The position numbers were made by a program, and so were the translations under genes. Positions 25,217 to 33,194 of a stretch of 64,000 nucleotides of DNA are shown here, piece after piece. The notes beneath the pieces are model-generated. The model had not been told where the DNA came from. It did no database searches and worked only from the letters and a program-made list of their open reading frames with translations. Location of the stretch: contig NZ_CP059987.1 of NCBI RefSeq assembly GCF_014483895.1, positions 1,116,001-1,180,000 on the forward strand. Direction: 5' to 3'. How positions within the stretch are numbered: the first letter of the stretch is position 1; every line of letters begins with the position of its first letter. This stretch comes from Protaetiibacter sp. SSC-01 (GTDB taxonomy: Bacteria; Actinomycetota; Actinomycetes; Actinomycetales; Microbacteriaceae).

Positions 25217-26734
25217 ATGTCCTCGCACCACCACGCACCGGCGCGCCGCGCGATCAGCGCAGCCGCCCTCATCACCGCATCCGCGGCCGTCCTGACCGGC
25301 TGCAGCCTCCTGCCCTCGGGCGGCTCCGACGCGAAGGCCGTCGACTTCGACGACGTGCAGTCGGCGACCGTCTACTTCAAGGGCCAGGGAACGTACATCA
25401 TGCCCGGCACGACGAGTTCGTCGGAGGTCGCCTGGATCGGCTCCGGCTTCCTCATCGACGAGAACGGCCTCGCCGTCACCAACAATCACGTCGTCGTGGG
25501 CGCCGGCACGCTCTCGGGCTTCATCGGCGGCGACCCCGACGAGGAGGTGGGCGTGAAGGTGCTCGGCGCCTCCGAGTGCCTCGACCTCGCGGTCGTGCAG
25601 CTCGACGGCGCGGGCTTCCCGTTCCTCGGATGGCACAAGGGCGAGATCAAGTCGGGTCTCGACGTGTACTCGGCCGGCTATCCCCTCGGCGCCGCCGAGG
25701 AATTCACGCTCACGCGTGGGATCGTCTCGAAGAACGACTTCCCGTTCGACACCCAATGGGCCTCGCTCGGGCACGTCATCGAGCACGACGCGCGCATCCG
25801 CGGCGGCAACTCGGGTGGCCCGCTCGTCGACGCGCAGGGTGCCGTCGTGGGCGTCAACTACGCGGGCGACGACTCGCTCGACTACAACTTCGCGATCCAC
25901 CGCGATGTCGCCCTCGACGTCGTCGACGAGCTCGCGAAGGGCGAGCGCATCTCGTCGATCGGCATAAACGCGAAGGCGTGGGTGAGCGAGGACGGCTCGC
26001 TCGCGGGCGTCTGGGTGCAGTCCGTCGAGGCCGGCGGACCCGCGGATGTCGCGGGTGTCGAGCCGGGCGACCTCATCTACACCTTCGGCGGAGTGAGCGT
26101 CGGCACCGACGGCACGCTGCGCGACTACTGCAAGGTGCTCGACACGCAGGGCGCCGACGCGACGATCGACCTCGAGGTCTACCGCCCCACCGCGGATGCC
26201 GTGCTGAGCGGACAGGTGAACGGCAAGGAGCTCGAGGTCACGGCGACGAACGTGCTCGGCGGCGACACGACGACGACCTCAGGCGGCTTCTCGACCGTCG
26301 CGGACGACACGGGAACTGTCTCGATGAGCGTGCCGAGCGAGTGGCGCGACGTCGATGGCTCCTCGGTCACGGGCGGCGACGGGCGCACGTGGTACAGCGT
26401 GGCCGCGTCGAGCGACCTCGCGGGCTTCCAGTCGAGCTTCACGACTTCGGGCGCCCAGCTCGTGGCTACCGAGGGCAGCCTCTCGGCGGCGGACGCGCTC
26501 GCGATGTTCGACTTCTCGTCGCAGTGCTCGGTGGTGACCGCGAGCGGCGCCTACGACGACGGCTACTACGCGGGCGTCTACAACGAGTTCGACTGCGCAG
26601 GCACCTACGAGCTCGTGCTCGCGACGCAGGACACGGGCGGCGTCGGCACGGTCGTGCTCATCGCGCAGCTCAACTCCGACTACGAGAAGGACGCGGTGCT
26701 CTCGCAGCTGCTGAACACCTTCCAGCTCGGCTGA
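25217..26734 (+). CDS. Trypsin-like lipoprotein protease with PDZ domain
   Basis: An S1C/HtrA-like serine protease anchored outside the membrane. The 505-residue protein has a lipobox ending AVLTGC (Cys29). The catalytic triad is visible as His91 (VTNNHVV), Asp123 (CLDLAVVQ) and Ser199 (RGGNSGGPLVD). A PDZ domain (about 255-335) contains GVWVQSVEAGGPADVAGVEPGDLIYTFGG. A C-terminal domain of about 150 residues (FSTVADDTGTVSMSVPSEWRDVDG...) follows and could bind the substrate or the cell wall. ATG 25217 was chosen from the signal peptide. Confidence 0.88.
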   Translation: MSSHHHAPARRAISAAALITASAAVLTGCSLLPSGGSDAKAVDFDDVQSATVYFKGQGTYIMPGTTSSSEVAWIGSGFLIDENGLAVTNNHVVVGAGTLSGFIGGDPDEEVGVKVLGASECLDLAVVQLDGAGFPFLGWHKGEIKSGLDVYSAGYPLGAAEEFTLTRGIVSKNDFPFDTQWASLGHVIEHDARIRGGNSGGPLVDAQGAVVGVNYAGDDSLDYNFAIHRDVALDVVDELAKGERISSIGINAKAWVSEDGSLAGVWVQSVEAGGPADVAGVEPGDLIYTFGGVSVGTDGTLRDYCKVLDTQGADATIDLEVYRPTADAVLSGQVNGKELEVTATNVLGGDTTTTSGGFSTVADDTGTVSMSVPSEWRDVDGSSVTGGDGRTWYSVAASSDLAGFQSSFTTSGAQLVATEGSLSAADALAMFDFSSQCSVVTASGAYDDGYYAGVYNEFDCAGTYELVLATQDTGGVGTVVLIAQLNSDYEKDAVLSQLLNTFQLG

Positions 26735-26739
26735 CCGGT

Positions 26740-26842
26740 GCCCGGGCCGGGTCGCACGAGGACCGGCCCCGCCCGGGCGCCCCTCACCGCATCCGTCCTC
26801 GACCGCCGCCGCAGGCGCCCCGACCACCACGGGCGCCTGCGG
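26740..26842 (+). terminator. Two consecutive GC-rich hairpins after the protease gene
   Basis: The first stem is GCCCGGGCCGGGTC (26740-26753) with GACCGGCCCCGCCCGGGC (26761-26778). The second is a perfect 12-bp stem CCGCAGGCGCCC / GGGCGCCTGCGG (26809-26842) with a 10-nt loop. No U-tract is present, as is common in high-GC actinobacteria. A TAGTCT -10 box for the AraC-type gene follows at 26873-26878. Confidence 0.65.
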
Positions 26843-26958
26843 CTCGGCGTGTGGGGCGCGTCACGTGCGGCGTAGTCTGCGGGGGCGACCACATCGGTCC
26901 GAGACGATCGGGCCGCGCGCGTCGCCGCACGGCATCGTCGATGGGGAAGGGAGTCACC

Positions 26959-27846
26959 GTGATCAGCGCGCTCAACCACCTCGTTGACGTCGTCGAGTCC
27001 CGACTCGACGGCGAGATCGATGTCGCCGGGCTCGCCTCGCGGTACGGCACGACCGAGTACCACGTGCGGCGGATGTTCTCGTCGCTCGCCGGGATGCCGC
27101 TGTCGGAGTACGTGCGGCGGCGCCGCATGACGCTCGCGGCCGCGCACGTCATCGACGGCGACGAGCTGCTCGGCATCGCCGTGCGGTTCGGCTACGGCTC
27201 GACCGAGGCGTTCTCGCGCGCGTTCCTCGCCGTCCACGGCGCACGCGTCGCTGATGTGCGCGCCCACGGCGGCCCCCTTCGCACACAACCACAGCTCAGG
27301 TTCCGCCTGACCGTCGAAGGGAACACCCCCATGAATGCACGCATCGTCGACCGCCCCGCCTTCCGTCTCGCCGGCCACAGCGCGCGGGTGCCGCTCGTCT
27401 ACGAGGGCGTCAATCCGCACATCCAGGCCGTCGTGGCATCCATCCCGCCCGAGGAGCACGCGCGGCTCAAGGCGCTGAGCGACACCGAGCCCGCGGGCCT
27501 GCTGCAGGTGAGCGCGGATGTCGAGCCGGATGCCGCGGAGGGGAGCGAGCTCACCTACCTGCACGGTGTCGCGCTCGACGCCGCTACCGAGACCCCGGCC
27601 GACCTCGACGTCATCGAGGTGCCCGAGGGCGCCTGGGTCGTCTTCCGCGTCGAGGGGGAGTACCCCGCGGCGCTGCAGAACGCCTACGCGGCGTCGGCGA
27701 CCGACTGGTTCCCGTCGAACCCGTGGCGACTGCGGCCTGGGCCGTCGATCGTGGCCGTGCTCGAGCGCGCCGAGGACTTCAGCGCCGCGACGTGCGAGCT
27801 GTGGTTTCCCGTCGAGCGCGACACGCCCCGCGGGGATCAGCCGTAG
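26959..27846 (+). CDS. AraC-family regulator with GyrI-like effector domain
   Basis: A DNA-binding regulator of 295 residues. The double HTH is at the N-terminus (IDVAGLASRYGTTEYHVRRMFSSLAGMPLSEYVRRRRM and AVRFGYGSTEAFSRAFLAVHG). A GyrI/SOUL-type ligand domain from about residue 120 contains FRLAGHSARVPLVYEG and VIEVPEGAWVVFRVEGEYP. The order HTH then GyrI resembles SoxS/Rob-like sensors of small drugs. GTG 26959 is preferred because AAGGGAG lies 6 nt upstream; ATG 26941 would include that site. The 3' end overlaps the convergent carboxypeptidase gene by 10 bp. Confidence 0.88.
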   Translation: MISALNHLVDVVESRLDGEIDVAGLASRYGTTEYHVRRMFSSLAGMPLSEYVRRRRMTLAAAHVIDGDELLGIAVRFGYGSTEAFSRAFLAVHGARVADVRAHGGPLRTQPQLRFRLTVEGNTPMNARIVDRPAFRLAGHSARVPLVYEGVNPHIQAVVASIPPEEHARLKALSDTEPAGLLQVSADVEPDAAEGSELTYLHGVALDAATETPADLDVIEVPEGAWVVFRVEGEYPAALQNAYAASATDWFPSNPWRLRPGPSIVAVLERAEDFSAATCELWFPVERDTPRGDQP

Positions 27847-29387
27847 TCGGGCGCCGCGGGGAGCCCGTAGTACTCCTCGAGCGTCTTGATGCCCTTCTCG
27901 TGCATGTCGGTCGCGACGTCGACGCCCACGTAGCGGTAGTGCCACGGCTCGAACGTGTAGCCGACGATCGGGTTCCACCCGTCGCCGTAGCGCAGGATGA
28001 AGCCGTACTTCCAGGCGTTCGCCGCGAGCCAGATGCCGCCCGGCTTGTCCTTGAAGCACACGCTGAGGTTGCAGCCGGTGCCGTCGTCGAGGTCGAGCGC
28101 CAGGCCCGTCTGGTGCTCGGAGTTGCCGGGGCGGGCCGAGTGGGTGTCGGCGCCCGCGACGCCCTCGTTGCGCACGAAGCGGTTGTAGATCGACTGCTGG
28201 TCGGCGTAGCTGCGGTAGGCGCTGCCGATGCGCAGCGTGATGCCCTCGGCGGCCATGTCGGCCTGCATGCGCAGCAGGTCGGCGACGAGCACCTGGCGCA
28301 CGGGCTGGCCGTTGTTGTTCGGCACGCCCGCGGGCATCACGAGATCCGGCGGCACGTAGTCCGCGGGGAGGCCGCGTCGCTTGTTGACGACAACCGTGAC
28401 GGATGCGGGGTCGGGGACGCGCACGCCGGAACCTCCCGGGGTGGGGGCGCGGGCCGCCTCCGACGACGCGATGACGGCGTCGACCGCGGCGCGGTAGGCG
28501 ACGAGCGCGTCGGCGAACCCGGAGGGCTCGGTCGTCGGGACGGCGTCGAGCTGGGACTGGAGGGCGGCCTTCGTCGTGTCGTCGGCGTCGCCGCGATCGG
28601 CGAGCACGGCGGCGCCGACGGCCGCGGCGCTCTCGAGGTAGGCCGTCATGGCCTCGCCGAGCGAGGTCGCGGCCGCGTCGGCGCGCTCGGCGCGCGCGGT
28701 CTCGGATGCGACGTTCGCCTCGAGCGCGTCGGCCCGCGCCCGGAAGGCGGCAGCGTTCTCGCGGTCGCCGATCCGCGGGTCGAGTGCCGCATCCGGCACG
28801 TCGGTGAGGCCGGATGCCTCGGCGACCTCGGTCGCGACCGTCTGCGCGGCGTCGCGCGCCTCCTGCAACGCGGGGCGGGCGGCCTCGTCGAGGCCTTCGC
28901 CCGCAATGGCGAGGCCCGCATCCGCGACGGCCACGAGCGCCGTGAGCGCGGCGACCGACTCGTCGGCCGCGGCCGTCGCCGAGGCGAGCTCGGCATCCGC
29001 ATCCGTCGCCGCCCCCTGTGCGGACGCCAGCTCGTCGGCGGCCGACTGCGCGCCGATCGCGTTCGCGACGAGCAGGCCCGCGACGAGCGCGACGACGACC
29101 GCCACCGCGATGCCGACGATGAGCAGAACGCGGCCGCGCTTCGTGAGGCGCAGCTTCGGCGACCCGCCGCGGTTGTCGCGGGGGCGACGCAGCTCCTGCT
29201 CGGGCTGCGGCGCGGGGGCTGGGGCGAGCACCTCGGTGGGCGGTGCGGCCGACGGTGCGGCAGGCGTCGCCGCAGGGGGCGCAGCAGCAGGGGCCGCCGT
29301 CGGCAGCACGCGCGTGGGCTCGTATCCCGCGGGGATGAGCTGCGTGGGCTCGTCCGCGGGGATGCTCGGGTCGTTCGGGTAGGTCAT
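27837..29387 (-). CDS. Membrane-anchored M15-family (VanY-like) D-Ala-D-Ala carboxypeptidase
   Basis: A predicted peptidoglycan carboxypeptidase of 516 residues. A Pro/Ala-rich cytoplasmic N-terminus is followed by RGRVLLIVGIAVAVVVALVAGLLVANAIGA (TM, about 100-125). Next is a long Ala/Glu-rich helical stalk (about 130-310). The LAS/M15B domain has RIGSAYRSYADQQSIYN, ARPGNSEHQTGLALDLDDG (Zn ligands His and Asp) and TFEPWHYRYVG (third Zn ligand His). The stalk may span the cell wall. It overlaps the HerA-like gene by 4 bp, so both are in one operon. Confidence 0.88.
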   Translation of the reverse strand: MTYPNDPSIPADEPTQLIPAGYEPTRVLPTAAPAAAPPAATPAAPSAAPPTEVLAPAPAPQPEQELRRPRDNRGGSPKLRLTKRGRVLLIVGIAVAVVVALVAGLLVANAIGAQSAADELASAQGAATDADAELASATAAADESVAALTALVAVADAGLAIAGEGLDEAARPALQEARDAAQTVATEVAEASGLTDVPDAALDPRIGDRENAAAFRARADALEANVASETARAERADAAATSLGEAMTAYLESAAAVGAAVLADRGDADDTTKAALQSQLDAVPTTEPSGFADALVAYRAAVDAVIASSEAARAPTPGGSGVRVPDPASVTVVVNKRRGLPADYVPPDLVMPAGVPNNNGQPVRQVLVADLLRMQADMAAEGITLRIGSAYRSYADQQSIYNRFVRNEGVAGADTHSARPGNSEHQTGLALDLDDGTGCNLSVCFKDKPGGIWLAANAWKYGFILRYGDGWNPIVGYTFEPWHYRYVGVDVATDMHEKGIKTLEEYYGLPAAPDYG

Positions 29388-31180
29388 CGTCCCTTGAAGA
29401 GGTTCTTGAGCACGTCGCGGGCGATCCTCATGCCGCCCGAGACCACTTCCTTCTGGATGCGCTCGGCCTGACGGCGCTTCTCGCGTGCCTCGCGCTCCGC
29501 CGCCTCCTTGGCCTTGCGCTCGGCGCGCGCCTCGGCCTCGGCCTGCTTGCGCTGCTGCGCCGGGGTGAGGGTAGCACCGGCTGCCGTGCCCGAGCCGGAC
29601 GCGGCAGCCGCATCCGCCGGGGCCGCGGCCTGCTGTGCCCGCTCGGCGAGGATTGCGGCGGCGCCCTTCGTCGCGGTCGACGCGGCGTACTTCGCCGAGA
29701 GCGGCGACGCGGCGACGGCGGCCAGAAGGGTCGCATCCGGGGTCGGGTCCATCGAGCCCTCGGGCGCGCGCATGCGCGTCCAGGCGACGGGCGTCGGGGC
29801 GCCCTTCTCGTTCATGACCGTCACGATCGCCTCGCCCGTCGCGAGCGTCGTGAGCACCTCGCCGAGGTCGTACGGCGAGTTCGGGTAGGTCGAGATGGTC
29901 GCCTTGAGCGCCTTCGCGTCGTCGGGGGTGTGGGCGCGCAGCTGGTGCTGCACGCGGCTGCCGAGCTGCGCGAGCACGTCGCTCGGCACGTCCTTCGGGG
30001 TCTGCGTCACGAAGAAGATGCCGACGCCGCGCGAGCGGATGAGGCGCACGGTCTGCGTGACGATCGCGAGGAAGTCCTCGCTCGCGTCGCGGAACAGCAG
30101 GTGCGCCTCGTCGAAGAAGAACACGAGCTTCGGCTTCTCGACGTCGCCCACCTCGGGGAGCGTGGAGTAGAGCTGCGTGAGCAGCCACATGAGGAACGTC
30201 GAGAACAGCTCCGGCCGACCGAGCTGCGTTCGCACCTCGAGCAGGCTCACGACGCCGCGTGTGACGCCGTCGGGCCCGAGCTCGGTGCGGAAGAAGTCGG
30301 CCGTGTCGATCTGCGGCTGGCCGAAGAACACGTCCGCTCCCTGCGAGGCGAACGCGACGAGCTCGCGCAGGATGACACCCGCCGTCGCCTTCGAGAGGCC
30401 GCCGAGGCTCTCGAGCTCGGCCTTGCCCTCGGCGCTCGTGAGGTGCTGCAGCACCGCGCGCAGGTCGTCGAGCGTGACGAGCGGCAGCTGGTTCTGCTTC
30501 GCGTAGTGGAACACGAGCCCGAGGCTCGACTCCTGCGTCTGGTTGAGGCCGAGCACCTTGCTGAGCATGACGGCGCCGAAGCCCTCGACGCTCGCCCGGA
30601 TCGGCACGCCGATGCCGTCGCCGCCGAGCGCGTAGAGGGTCGTGGGGGAGGGGTGCGCGACCCAGTCCTGCCCGAGCGCGCGCGTGCGCGCCAGGAGCTT
30701 CTCGCTCGAGGTGCCGGGCGAGGCGATGCCCGAGAGGTCGCCCTTGATGTCGGCGGCGAACACGGGTACGCCCGCGGCGCTCAGCTGCTCGGCGAGCACC
30801 TGCAGGGTCTTCGTCTTGCCCGTTCCCGTCGCGCCCGCGACGAGCCCGTGCCGGTTGACCATCGAGAGCGGGATGCGCACGGGCACGTCGGCGCGCGCGT
30901 CGCCGTTGACGAGCGCGCCCATCTCGATCGCGGGGGCGTCGAAGGCGTAGCCCGCGCGGATGGCGTCGACTGCCGCCTCGGGGAGCGGCCCGGCGGGCGG
31001 CTCGGCGGATGCGGCGGGCGCTTCGGGTGCGGCGGGCGCGGCGGATGCGGCGGGCGGTGCCGGCGCGGCGGATGCGGCGGGCGGTGCGGTCCGGGCGGCG
31101 GCCTCGGCGGCGGCGAGGGCGGCCTGCGCGTCCTCGAGGGCCTTGCGGGCAGCCGCGACCGCGTCATCCGTGTCGGTCAT
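29384..31180 (-). CDS. HerA-like (DUF853) ATPase
   Basis: A 598-residue ATPase of the HerA/FtsK superfamily. It starts with a helical/Ala-rich region (about 1-75). Walker A is GATGTGKTKTLQ, with IGVPIRASVEGFGAVMLSKVLGLNQTQESSLG in the family-specific part. Walker B is KLVFFFDEAHLLF, followed by SRGVGIFFVTQTPKDVPSDVLAQLGSRVQHQLRA with the sensor and arginine finger. It ends with a charged coiled coil (RKQAEAEARAERKAKEAAEREAREKRRQ). A TAGGCT -10 box lies 6 nt before the ATG. Coupling to a wall carboxypeptidase is unexplained. Confidence 0.88.
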   Translation of the reverse strand: MTDTDDAVAAARKALEDAQAALAAAEAAARTAPPAASAAPAPPAASAAPAAPEAPAASAEPPAGPLPEAAVDAIRAGYAFDAPAIEMGALVNGDARADVPVRIPLSMVNRHGLVAGATGTGKTKTLQVLAEQLSAAGVPVFAADIKGDLSGIASPGTSSEKLLARTRALGQDWVAHPSPTTLYALGGDGIGVPIRASVEGFGAVMLSKVLGLNQTQESSLGLVFHYAKQNQLPLVTLDDLRAVLQHLTSAEGKAELESLGGLSKATAGVILRELVAFASQGADVFFGQPQIDTADFFRTELGPDGVTRGVVSLLEVRTQLGRPELFSTFLMWLLTQLYSTLPEVGDVEKPKLVFFFDEAHLLFRDASEDFLAIVTQTVRLIRSRGVGIFFVTQTPKDVPSDVLAQLGSRVQHQLRAHTPDDAKALKATISTYPNSPYDLGEVLTTLATGEAIVTVMNEKGAPTPVAWTRMRAPEGSMDPTPDATLLAAVAASPLSAKYAASTATKGAAAILAERAQQAAAPADAAAASGSGTAAGATLTPAQQRKQAEAEARAERKAKEAAEREAREKRRQAERIQKEVVSGGMRIARDVLKNLFKGR

Positions 31181-31237
31181 GGCACGAGCCTAGCGACGGC
31201 AAACGCGGTCGTAAGGCCGTCCACCTCTCGTGACGCA

Positions 31238-31283
31238 GGTGGTCGAGGAGCGCCGCCGGAGGCGACGCGTCTCGAGACCACCC
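31238..31283. repeat. Dispersed palindromic repeat, family A (inverted copy)
   Basis: AGGTGGTCGAGGAGCGCC, a short spacer, then GACGCGTCTCGAGACCACC. It is the reverse complement of the element at 3836. It lies just after the MarR gene's stop (MarR reads leftward) and upstream of the HerA-like gene, where it could end MarR transcription. Confidence 0.75.
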
Positions 31284-31290
31284 GTCCGGC

Positions 31291-31782
31291 TCACTCCTCG
31301 CGCGGGAGCGCCGCGAACTTGCCCTCGGGGTCGAGCTTGCGCGTGATGGCGCTCGCGATGGCGGCGAGTTGGCCGAGCTGCTCGCGGTCGAGCGAGTCGA
31401 TGACGGTCCGGCGCACGAAGTCGATGTGCCCGGGGGTCGCGCGCACGAGCTCGCGGCGGCCGGCATCCGTGAGGCGCGCGTTGGTCGCGCGACGGTCGTC
31501 GGCGCTCGGGAGGCGCTCGACGAGCCCGCGGTTCTCGAGGCGCGTGACGACGTGCGAGAGGCGGGGGAGCGTCGCATTGGTCGCGACGGCGAGGGTGCTC
31601 ATGCGCTGCGTCTGCTCGGGGGAGAAGCGCAGGTTCGAGAGCACCGCGAACTCGAAGTGGGTGATTCCGGAGTCGCGCTGCAGCTGCGAGTCGAGGGCGC
31701 TCGGGAGCAGCTCGAGGAGCGTCACGAGCGAGAGCCAGGCCTCGGACTCCTCGGCGTCGAGGCGGGGGACGAGTCGGGTCAT
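31291..31782 (-). CDS. MarR-family transcriptional regulator
   Basis: A winged-helix repressor of 163 residues. It contains FEFAVLSNLRFSPEQTQRMSTLAVATNATLPRLSHVVTRLENRGLVERLPSADDRRATNARLTDAGRREL, the MarR recognition helix and wing with the DDRR motif. ATG 31782 is 7 nt after a TAGACT -10 box. It diverges from the F420-reductase-like gene, with a palindrome between them (31831-31845). It probably represses that gene and perhaps itself. Confidence 0.9.
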   Translation of the reverse strand: MTRLVPRLDAEESEAWLSLVTLLELLPSALDSQLQRDSGITHFEFAVLSNLRFSPEQTQRMSTLAVATNATLPRLSHVVTRLENRGLVERLPSADDRRATNARLTDAGRRELVRATPGHIDFVRRTVIDSLDREQLGQLAAIASAITRKLDPEGKFAALPREE

Positions 31783-31830
31783 GCGCTCGAGTCTAGCGGA
31801 ATAGTTGCACCGACAACCATGTTGCACTTA

Positions 31831-31845
31831 TTGTTGATACAACAA
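31831..31845. promoter_or_regulatory. Palindromic operator between MarR and reductase genes
   Basis: TTGTTG-ATA-CAACAA is a perfect inverted repeat in an AT-rich patch. Direct GTTGCAC repeats lie at 31804-31810 and 31821-31827. Position and symmetry fit a MarR-dimer site. The exact -10 box of the reductase gene is not clear. Confidence 0.6.
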
Positions 31846-31866
31846 CCTTTTGGAAAGGAACTCGTC

Positions 31867-32436
31867 ATGACTTCGATCAGCATCATCGGCACGGGCAACA
31901 TGGGCGGCGCGATCGCCGGACTCGCGGGCGCGGGCGGCGCCGACGTGCAGCTCGTCGCGCGCGGCCACCACGAGCTCACGGGCGACATCGTCGTGCTCGC
32001 CGTCCCGTACCCGGCTGTCGACGACGTCATCGAGACCTACCGCGAGCAGCTCGCCGGCAAGGTCGTCGTCGACATCACCAACCCGCTCGACTTCGCCACC
32101 TTCGACGGCCTCGTCGTGCCCGCCGACTCCTCGTCCGCCGCCGTCATCGCCGCGAAGCTGCCGCAGTCGAAGGTGCTCAAGGCCTTCAACACCAACTTCG
32201 CCGCGACTCTCGCGTCGGGCGTCGTGGGCGACCAGCCGACGACCGTGCTCGTCGCGGGCGACGACCAGGACGCGAAGGATGCGCTGCTCGCCGTCGTGCG
32301 CGCGGCCGGCCTCCGGGGTGAGGACGCCGGCGCCCTCAAGCGCGCTCGCGAGCTCGAGGCGCTCGGCTTCCTGCAGCTCACCCTCGCCGTCGGCGAGAAG
32401 GTCGGCTGGACGGGCGGGTTCGCGGTCGTCAAGTAA
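31867..32436 (+). CDS. F420-dependent NADP reductase-like (NAD(P)-binding) protein
   Basis: A 189-residue Rossmann-fold protein of the F420H2:NADP/ProC-like group. The nucleotide-binding loop is SIIGTGNMGGAIAGLAGAG. The fold continues with DIVVLAVPYPAVDDVIETY, VVVDITNPLDF and SKVLKAFNTNFAATLASG, and ends LGFLQLTLAVGEKVGWTGGFAVVK. It belongs to the short subfamily often controlled by MarR proteins. An AAAGGAA site precedes the ATG. The substrate is unknown. Confidence 0.85.
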   Translation: MTSISIIGTGNMGGAIAGLAGAGGADVQLVARGHHELTGDIVVLAVPYPAVDDVIETYREQLAGKVVVDITNPLDFATFDGLVVPADSSSAAVIAAKLPQSKVLKAFNTNFAATLASGVVGDQPTTVLVAGDDQDAKDALLAVVRAAGLRGEDAGALKRARELEALGFLQLTLAVGEKVGWTGGFAVVK

Positions 32437-32450
32437 CCCGCAGACACAAG

Positions 32451-32485
32451 GAAGGCCCCGCTTGTATACAAGTGGGGCCTTCTTG
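32451..32485 (+). terminator. Hairpin terminator with the GntR operator core in its apex
   Basis: GAAGGCCCC (32451-32459) pairs with GGGGCCTTC (32474-32482), followed by TTCTT. The apex is the palindrome CTTGTATACAAG (32461-32472). Its core TGTATACA (32463-32470) is identical to the centre of the palindrome upstream of the GntR gene (32515-32522). Confidence 0.8.
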
Positions 32486-32508
32486 GGCTATTCCGTAGCG
32501 TAACCAGG

Positions 32509-32528
32509 CTTCAGTGTATACATTGAAG
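32509..32528 (+). promoter_or_regulatory. GntR operator overlapping a leaderless promoter
   Basis: CTTCA-GTGTATACAT-TGAAG is a 20-bp palindrome with one mismatched pair. It covers the TACATT -10 box (32519-32524) that lies 6 nt before the GTG of the GntR gene. This suggests autorepression of the prp operon by its first gene (inference). Confidence 0.7.
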
Positions 32529-32530
32529 CT

Positions 32531-33178
32531 GTGAGTATGCCCGGGGCGCGCGCGAGCGATCGCGCCTACGAGACGCTGCGGGACGAGATCCTGCAGTGGC
32601 GGCTCGCGCCCGGCACCGTGCTCGGCGAGGTCGAGCAGGCCGCCCGCCTCGGCGTCTCCCGCACTCCCATCCGCGAGGCGCTCTCGCGACTCTCCGCCGA
32701 GGGGCTCGTCGAGGCCCAGTCCGGCCGGGGGCTCGTGGTCTCCTCCGTCGATATCGCGGATGTGCGCGGCCTCTTCGAGCTGCGCGAGGCCCTCGAGACC
32801 GCCGCCGCCGCGATCGCCGCCGAGCGCCGCGACGCCGAGACGTTCGCGCAGCTCGCATCCGAGTTCGACGGAGCCGCGACCCTCGTGCGCACGCACGAGC
32901 TCGAGGCCTACTACGGCCTCGTCGCGCGCTTCGACGACGCCATCGACGCGAGCATCGGCAACGCCGCCTTCGCGAGCGCTCTCCGCGGCGTGCGCACCCA
33001 CCTGCAGCGCATCCGCCGCCTCGCGCAGGACGACCCCGCGCGCCTCGAGCGCGCTGCCGCCGAGCACCGCCTCATCGCCGAGGCGATCCGCGACGGCGAC
33101 CCCGACCTGGCCCGCCACGCGACCGCCGTGCACCTGCACGCGAGTCTGCGCCACATCCTCGAGGCCACCGCCTCATGA
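32531..33178 (+). CDS. GntR/FCD-type regulator of the methylcitrate operon
   Basis: A transcription factor of 215 residues: GntR winged helix (about 8-75; [37 protein letters not shown]) and an FCD ligand domain (about 85-210). The latter's metal/ligand His and Asp residues lie in [23 protein letters not shown] and [13 protein letters not shown]. It is the first gene before prpD (16-bp spacing), so it very likely senses methylcitrate-cycle intermediates. GTG 32531 is supported by the -10 box; ATG 32537 is an alternative. Confidence 0.92.
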   Translation: MSMPGARASDRAYETLRDEILQWRLAPGTVLGEVEQAARLGVSRTPIREALSRLSAEGLVEAQSGRGLVVSSVDIADVRGLFELREALETAAAAIAAERRDAETFAQLASEFDGAATLVRTHELEAYYGLVARFDDAIDASIGNAAFASALRGVRTHLQRIRRLAQDDPARLERAAAEHRLIAEAIRDGDPDLARHATAVHLHASLRHILEATAS

Positions 33179-33194
33179 GCAAGAAGGAGAGCGC

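Noticed and set aside
26941-26958. ATG 26941 as start of the AraC-type gene
   Set aside because: The purine-rich SD would then lie inside the gene; GTG 26959 is placed 6 nt after it.
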